64,000 nucleotides of DNA from FEN-1297 sp021817845 (GTDB lineage Bacteria; Bacteroidota; Ignavibacteria; Ignavibacteriales; Ignavibacteriaceae): the NCBI GenBank assembly GCA_021817845.1, contig JAKAFW010000024.1, positions 1-64,000 on the forward strand, given 5' to 3'. Below the pieces are notes generated by a model that worked only from the letters and a program-made list of their open reading frames with translations, was not told the DNA's origin and did no database searches. Numbering within the stretch: position 1 is the first letter of the stretch; each line of letters begins with the position of its first letter. Positions 59,039-64,000 of the stretch are shown here, piece after piece. The position numbers and the translations under genes are program-made.

Positions 59039-60205
59039 ATGAAACCAGAATATGATATAGTTATCGTCGGCGCCGGACCTGCAGGCTCAATTGCGGCGCG
59101 TTTTGCGGCAGAAGGAGGAGCCTCCGTTTTGATGCTTGAAAAAGATAGAGATGTTGGCTACCCGGTGCGCTGTGGCGAAGCAATAAGTAAAGCAGGCGTT
59201 TCCGAATTTATTGCTCCCGATGAAAAATGGATATCCGCGCATATAAATAAATTTGCGCTGATTTCGCCCGACGGCACAGAAGCTGTGATTGAATTTGGTG
59301 ACGCCGGGTATGTTCTTGAACGCAGAGTATTTGATTATGAATTAGCCAAGACTGCTGCCAAAGCAGGAGCTGAGATTTTAACTCGCGCTTATGTGAACGG
59401 ACTTTTATTTGAAGACGGGAAAGTCTCAGGCGTAAAATATGAATATCGCGGCGAGCAAAAAGAATTGAAAGCAAAAATTGTAATCGGCGCCGACGGCGTT
59501 GAGTCAAGAATCGGAAGATGGGCGGGACTAAAAACTTATGTAGATTTTAGAGAGATGGAATGCTGCGTTCAAGTTACCGCCTCTAATATCAATGTGAAAG
59601 ATGATACTCTTTATTTTTATTTTGGTGAAAATGTTGCGCCCGGCGGTTATTTCTGGATATTCCCAAAAGTAAATGGCGCTGCTAATATTGGCTTAGGTGT
59701 AAGTGGAATGGTAGGGAAGAAAAAATCAGCTTTATCTTTTCTAAATAATTTCATGGAGAATAATTTTCCGAATTCACCGATACTTACCTCAATTGCCGGG
59801 GGAGTCCCAAGTACAATTACTTTGGAGAAAATTTCTGCGCCCGGAATAATGCTTGTGGGAGATGCTGCACGCCAGGTTAATCCACTTAGCGGCGGCGGAA
59901 TTGCAAGCGGAATGATTGGCGGAAGCATTGCCGGCAAAATTGCTGCTGAAGCTATCACTAATAATTCACTCGATCATATTTTAACTTACGATAAAGCCTG
60001 GCACGAAAGATTAGGCAAACGACACGAGTTGTTTGAGAAAATTAAAAACGGTATTTATAATTTCTCCGATGACAAGTTTAATAAGATTGCGCATTCCTTC
60101 AATAAAATACCATACGAAAAAAGAACTTTGGGAAAATTATTTACCACTGCGCTTTTCAATCAACCATCTCTTTTGGTTGATGTTGCTAAAATATTTATCA
60201 TTTAA
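59039..60205 (+). CDS. Geranylgeranyl reductase-family FAD oxidoreductase
   Basis: The 388 residues start YDIVIVGAGPAGSIAARFAA, an FAD Rossmann motif, followed by LEKDRDVGYPVRCGEAISK. The GADGVESRIGRW motif and LVGDAARQVNPLSGGGIASG bind the flavin further along. Enzymes of the family reduce prenyl chains of lipids, quinones or (bacterio)chlorophyll. The nearby ferredoxin is a plausible electron donor. Here lipid or quinone side-chain reduction is more likely, as no pigment genes are seen. Confidence 0.9.
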   Translation: MKPEYDIVIVGAGPAGSIAARFAAEGGASVLMLEKDRDVGYPVRCGEAISKAGVSEFIAPDEKWISAHINKFALISPDGTEAVIEFGDAGYVLERRVFDYELAKTAAKAGAEILTRAYVNGLLFEDGKVSGVKYEYRGEQKELKAKIVIGADGVESRIGRWAGLKTYVDFREMECCVQVTASNINVKDDTLYFYFGENVAPGGYFWIFPKVNGAANIGLGVSGMVGKKKSALSFLNNFMENNFPNSPILTSIAGGVPSTITLEKISAPGIMLVGDAARQVNPLSGGGIASGMIGGSIAGKIAAEAITNNSLDHILTYDKAWHERLGKRHELFEKIKNGIYNFSDDKFNKIAHSFNKIPYEKRTLGKLFTTALFNQPSLLVDVAKIFII

Positions 60206-60232
60206 GCATTTTCAATTTGATGGGTTAATAGA

Positions 60233-61759
60233 CTGAAAAAAAATATTTCAAACGGACTTCAAAAGGAAATAGAGAAAAATCTTTTTAATCAGAAGAATCT
60301 TCAGGAACAATACTATGGGCTTGAAGATGTTTTCCTCTGGTATTCTTCATCCGGCAAAAAAGCCGATTCAATATTGTTTTCGGACAGCATTGAAAAGGTA
60401 ACTGGCTATACCCCCGGAGAAATAAAACAATTCCCGGAATTGTTGAATAAAATTATCGTCAAAGAAGATTTGCAAAAAGTTAAAAGACAGTTTAACGAAT
60501 TTGTGAAAGACCAATCAATAAATTCCTTAAAATTAATTTATAGAATTCTTCGCAAAGATAAAGTAATTATTTGGGTACAAGAAAATATTACTGTCAAAAG
60601 AGACAAAGACGGGGAGATAAAAATATTCAACGGTGCAGTTACAAATATTTCGGATCTGAAATCTGAGATGCAATCCTTAGAAAAATCATTGGAAAAATTT
60701 CAACGCCTTAATGAAACAAAAGATAATTTCATCTCGATGCTTTCGCATGATCTGCGCGCCCCATTTACAAGCATCCTCGGCTTTGCAGAAATTTTGATAA
60801 ACGAACCTAACCTGTCAGATTCAGAGCGTGTAGAATACTTAAATTACATCAACGATTCATCACAACACCAGCTACAATTAATAAATTATTTACTTGACTG
60901 GTCAAGGCTTCAAACCGGGCGGCTTAAAATTGAACCTATACGGCTGCATGCTCAAACATTGGTTTATAATTGTGTCTCTTCACTTACCGGCAATGCAATT
61001 AGAAAAAATATCGAAATAAAGGTAAGCGTAAAAAATTCTCTTTATATTCATGCTGACGAGCGCTTACTTATGCAGGTGATAACTAATTTGTTAAGCAATG
61101 CTATAAAATTTTCTCGCGAACATGAAACAGTTGAAATTTCTGCTGATGTTTTTAATAATGGAATGGCGGAGTTTATCGTTAAAGATGAAGGCATAGGAAT
61201 TTCGGAAGAAAATAAGAACAAGCTTTTTAGAATTGAAAAAGTCTTTTCCACAGAGGGAACTAAAGGAGAAAAAGGAACCGGTTTGGGGTTGTCACTCGTG
61301 AAAGAAATAGTTGAAAAACATAACGGGTCAATCTGGCTTTATTCAAAATTCGGCGAAGGTAGTGAGTTTCACTTTACAATTCCTTGCTCGCAAAATATTA
61401 TTCTTATCGTCGAAAGCAATCCTTTGAATAGAATGAAGTATGAAGATTTAATTCAGCAAAGCTGCACATCTTATAAAATAATTACAGTTGAGAATGGTTA
61501 CGAAGCGATGGAAATTATTATTGATAATTTCCCCTCTCTAATTATTACAGGGCACGATCTGCCACTAATGAACGGATTGCAACTTATGGAATCTATTCGT
61601 AAAGTGGATACAAATTTTAATATTCCGATTCTCTCTATTGTTCCAAAAATTTCACAGGGGATAATTAAATCTTACAAAATATTTGGAGTCGACGAAGTAT
61701 TCCAGAATCCGGTTAACTCACAAGCATTTAGCGATAAGATTCAAAAACTATTGAAATAA
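60233..61759 (+). CDS. PAS-type histidine kinase with pseudo-receiver
   Basis: The PAS domain starts before the TTG at 60374: the frame reads back through YYGLEDVFLWYSSSGKKADS to a CTG at 60233, which gives 508 residues. The TTG at 60374 gives 461 and cuts into the PAS fold. HisKA has MLSHDLRAPFTS, and HATPase_c has GTGLGLSLVKEI. The C-terminal receiver has lost its key residues: IILIVESNP instead of a DD pair and LIITGHDLPLMNG with Gly at the acceptor position. So it likely binds rather than accepts phosphate. Cytoplasmic. Confidence 0.85.
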   Translation: MKKNISNGLQKEIEKNLFNQKNLQEQYYGLEDVFLWYSSSGKKADSILFSDSIEKVTGYTPGEIKQFPELLNKIIVKEDLQKVKRQFNEFVKDQSINSLKLIYRILRKDKVIIWVQENITVKRDKDGEIKIFNGAVTNISDLKSEMQSLEKSLEKFQRLNETKDNFISMLSHDLRAPFTSILGFAEILINEPNLSDSERVEYLNYINDSSQHQLQLINYLLDWSRLQTGRLKIEPIRLHAQTLVYNCVSSLTGNAIRKNIEIKVSVKNSLYIHADERLLMQVITNLLSNAIKFSREHETVEISADVFNNGMAEFIVKDEGIGISEENKNKLFRIEKVFSTEGTKGEKGTGLGLSLVKEIVEKHNGSIWLYSKFGEGSEFHFTIPCSQNIILIVESNPLNRMKYEDLIQQSCTSYKIITVENGYEAMEIIIDNFPSLIITGHDLPLMNGLQLMESIRKVDTNFNIPILSIVPKISQGIIKSYKIFGVDEVFQNPVNSQAFSDKIQKLLK

Positions 61760-61849
61760 ATATTATTTATGGCGGGAATATTTATAATGAACTTCCTTCC
61801 AACTTTACCTGTCTATTTTTATATTTCATAAGATAAAAACGGAGGATAC

Positions 61850-63178
61850 TTGAAAATTGCTGTTGTTGGAACCGGTTATGTTGGTTTGGTAACCGGTACT
61901 TGTTTTGCCGAAACCGGCAACGATGTTATTTGTGTAGATATTGATTCTGCTAAAGTTGAAAAAATGAAAAGAGGCAGCGTGCCGATTTACGAACCCGGAC
62001 TTGAAATTCTTTTTGAAAGAAATATTAAGGACGGTAGATTAACCTTTACAACAAATCTGCATGAGGCGGTTAGAGATTCCCAGATTATTTTCCTCTCATT
62101 GCCGACTCCGCAAGACGCTGACGGAAGCGCAGACCTTAAATTTGTACTAGGAGTTGCTGATGACCTTGGCAAATTCTTTAAGAGTGAACCGAATATCGGA
62201 TTTAAAATTATTATCGATAAAAGCACTGTTCCTGTTGGAACTGCTGACAGGGTTAAAGAAAAAATAAAATCTTATGCTTCCGATTTCAATTTCGACGTTG
62301 CCTCAAACCCGGAATTCTTACGCGAAGGAATGGCCGTTGAAGATTTCCTTAAACCGGAAAGGGTTGTAATCGGTACAAGCAATCAAACGACTAAAGAAAT
62401 TCTAACTCAACTTTACGAACCTTTCGTTCGTTCGGGTAACCCGGTTTATTTTATGGATGAACGCTCTGCCGAAATGACGAAGTATGCTGCTAATTCCTTT
62501 CTTGCAGCCAAAATCTCTTTTATGAATGAAATAGCAAATTTATGCGAGCTTACAGGAGCCGAAGTTGACAAGGTCAGAATAGGCATTGGCTCGGATTCAA
62601 GAATAGGAAAAAGATTTTTATTTCCTGGTGTTGGATACGGAGGCTCATGCTTCCCTAAGGATGTTATTGCATTGGTTAATACTGCAAATGAAAACGGTTA
62701 TGATTTTAAAATCTTAAAATCTGTCGTTTCCGTAAATAAAAATCAAATCGAATTGTTCTTCAAAAAAATTTCTAATCATTACGGCGGAAATATTTCAAAA
62801 AAACATTTTGCACTATGGGGACTTGCCTTCAAGCCTAATACCGACGATGTGCGCGAAGCTCCATCAATATCTTTGATTAATTACTTGTTGGATGCCGGGG
62901 CCACAATTTCTGCTTTTGATCCTGAAGCGGTTGAAACTACAAAAACGGTTTTAGGAAATAAAATTATCTACGCAGAAAATTCATACAAAGTTCTTGAAGG
63001 TGCCGATGCTTTGATCATTGTTACCGAATGGAATGAATTTCGTAATCCTGATTTCTCCAAAATAAAGTCTCTTCTTAAAGCGCCTGTTATTTTTGACGGC
63101 AGAAATCTTTATGACCTTGATAAAATGAAAGCTAATAATTTTATTTATTACTCTATTGGCAGAGCGCCCATTAAATAG
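61850..63178 (+). CDS. ugd: UDP-glucose 6-dehydrogenase
   Basis: The 442-residue protein starts at TTG 61850 after CGGAGG. It has the NAD motif MKIAVVGTGYVGLVTGTCFA, the catalytic Cys in GVGYGGSCFPKD (near residue 265), and the C-terminal UDP-binding domain with WGLAFKPNTDDVREAPS. It oxidises UDP-glucose to UDP-glucuronate for polysaccharide synthesis. The UpxY-like gene follows after 33 bases, which suggests the start of a capsule or exopolysaccharide locus. Confidence 0.97.
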   Translation: MKIAVVGTGYVGLVTGTCFAETGNDVICVDIDSAKVEKMKRGSVPIYEPGLEILFERNIKDGRLTFTTNLHEAVRDSQIIFLSLPTPQDADGSADLKFVLGVADDLGKFFKSEPNIGFKIIIDKSTVPVGTADRVKEKIKSYASDFNFDVASNPEFLREGMAVEDFLKPERVVIGTSNQTTKEILTQLYEPFVRSGNPVYFMDERSAEMTKYAANSFLAAKISFMNEIANLCELTGAEVDKVRIGIGSDSRIGKRFLFPGVGYGGSCFPKDVIALVNTANENGYDFKILKSVVSVNKNQIELFFKKISNHYGGNISKKHFALWGLAFKPNTDDVREAPSISLINYLLDAGATISAFDPEAVETTKTVLGNKIIYAENSYKVLEGADALIIVTEWNEFRNPDFSKIKSLLKAPVIFDGRNLYDLDKMKANNFIYYSIGRAPIK

Positions 63179-63211
63179 CATTGCTGATCATCAAAAAAAT
63201 CGGAGAAATTT

Positions 63212-63739
63212 ATGAGCATAATTACTTCAAATGATAAATCCTGGTTTGCTCTATATACGAAGTCAAGAAGTGAATTTAAGGCAGCCGAAGAAATTCACTC
63301 GGTTGGCGTTGAGTATTATCTTCCGTCTATTACAAGAGTGCGGCAATGGAGTGATAGGAAAAAGAAAATTACCGAACCATTACTTCGCGGTTATATTTTC
63401 ATTTTCGCCGACGAACGGGAAAGAATGATTTCGCTTGAACAAGAGTCCGTTGTACGCTGCATTTTTGATTTGGGCAGACCGGCTAAAATTCCTGAGTGGC
63501 AAATAAATAACTTAAGATTATTCTTAAATGGACAATCGGATTTTTTTGTAAATGAGGGCTTGATACCGGGCGAAAGAGTGCTGATTAAAGACGGTCCCTT
63601 CGAAGGAGTAATTGGAACTATTTTAGACAAAGGAAATGAAAAATCTATAGCAGTGTCGATAGACCTTCTGAATAGATCTATTGTGGCGCTTCTTCCAAAA
63701 GATAGTTCAATTGAAATTGTTAAAGAACAAAACAAGTGA
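63212..63739 (+). CDS. UpxY-like NusG paralogue (transcription antiterminator)
   Basis: The 175 residues have the NGN domain (WFALYTKSRSEFKAAEEI, EPLLRGYIFIFAD) and a KOW motif (PGERVLIKDGPFEGVIGTIL). Specialised NusG paralogues of this kind (UpxY, LoaP) help RNA polymerase through long polysaccharide or secondary-metabolite operons. With ugd directly upstream, it probably acts on a polysaccharide operon beyond the window end. It is complete. Confidence 0.9.
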   Translation: MSIITSNDKSWFALYTKSRSEFKAAEEIHSVGVEYYLPSITRVRQWSDRKKKITEPLLRGYIFIFADERERMISLEQESVVRCIFDLGRPAKIPEWQINNLRLFLNGQSDFFVNEGLIPGERVLIKDGPFEGVIGTILDKGNEKSIAVSIDLLNRSIVALLPKDSSIEIVKEQNK

Positions 63740-63811
63740 CTGTTAAAATAGTGGTGATATTGAAAAATTTATATTATAACTTGACAATGTAAAACTCATT
63801 GAAAGTAGTGA

Positions 63812-64000
63812 ATGTTAAACCAATCTGATTTATCCGCCTTAAATAAAAATGATCGTGTAGATCACTTTCTTCTTGTTAAAAAGATTGAATCACGTTTAAC
63901 TAAATCAAACAAACCTTATCTATTCCTGGAACTAGGCGATAAATCTGCCTCTCTTAACGCAAACATATGGGATAACTTTGATGAAGTCTCTTCATCTATC
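63812..64000 (+). CDS. YhaM-like 3'-5' exoribonuclease, N-terminal OB domain (partial)
   Basis: The frame is open to the window edge. The first 63 residues have an OB-fold N-terminus: DRVDHFLLVKKIESRLTKSN followed by KPYLFLELGDKSASLNANIW, as in YhaM/HD-domain nucleases that trim RNA. The catalytic HD part lies beyond the window, so the assignment rests on the OB domain alone. Confidence 0.65.
   Translation, partial: MLNQSDLSALNKNDRVDHFLLVKKIESRLTKSNKPYLFLELGDKSASLNANIWDNFDEVSSSI

Noticed and set aside
59208..59507. Arg-rich frame opposite the geranylgeranyl reductase gene
   Set aside because: A reverse-strand shadow of a well-supported oxidoreductase gene.

Overview
The window looks like a stretch of chromosome from an AT-rich Gram-negative bacterium of the Bacteroidetes/Chlorobi (FCB) side, most plausibly an Ignavibacteria-type organism. 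The evidence is a long-form ispG of the Chlorobi/Bacteroidetes/plant type, a type IX secretion sorting domain on a secreted protein, a promoter before tRNA-Lys that fits the Bacteroidetes pattern TTTG-N20-TAnnTTTG, an UpxY-like NusG paralogue beside a UDP-glucose dehydrogenase, and many palindromic intergenic repeats. The species assignment is inference; no rRNA gene is present.

Region by region: (1) 1-3.4 kb: a BrnT-type toxin with its usual small partner, ending in an integron attC-like site, then a pilin-like gene and a large polytopic membrane protein. (2) 3.5-7.3 kb: an accessory island of toxin-antitoxin and defence-type genes (RelE/HigB remnant, HicAB, Fic, DUF433 with an internally deleted DUF5615 partner, DUF2442, MNT/HEPN) threaded with repeats, including a 129-bp duplication in front of two of the genes. 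(3) 7.5-16.3 kb: a type IV pilus/type II secretion-like operon with platform protein, PilB-like ATPase, PilT-like ATPase, a PilM-PilN-like fusion, a PilO-PilP-like fusion and a short secretin. (4) 16.3-24 kb: directly linked two-component regulators (single receiver, hybrid kinase with three receivers, receiver with a kinase-like helical tail) and a convergent kinase plus NtrC-type sigma-54 regulator pair. (5) 24-34.7 kb: tRNA-Lys, SlyD-type isomerase, a T9SS-sorted protein, a large HExxH envelope protein, two further sensor kinases and a methylmalonyl-CoA mutase catalytic subunit. (6) 35-55.9 kb: mostly housekeeping genes: TPR protein, clpX, ruvA-ruvC-yebC-recJ, rnpB, a zinc-ribbon coiled-coil protein, Nif3, ispG, vapBC, dnaG and a SWIM/SNF2 ATPase. 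(7) 55.9-58.2 kb: a decayed accessory islet with an ExE-type nuclease-like gene, a small partner ORF and the broken end of a BglII-family restriction enzyme. (8) 58.2-64 kb: ferredoxin and geranylgeranyl-reductase-like genes separated by a four-helix-bundle (IVP) cassette, another sensor kinase, UDP-glucose dehydrogenase, an UpxY-like antiterminator at the likely start of a polysaccharide locus, and a truncated YhaM-like gene.

The main theme is a fused, compact pilus/secretion machine tied to a phosphorelay. The secondary theme is unusually rich intergenic repeat structure: at least seven repeat families, several with inverted or palindromic architecture. Several genes need corrected starts (recJ runs back into rnpB, nif3 and the HExxH gene run back into terminators). 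Two genes (the IVP gene and the PAS kinase at 60.2 kb) appear to lack a canonical start codon.
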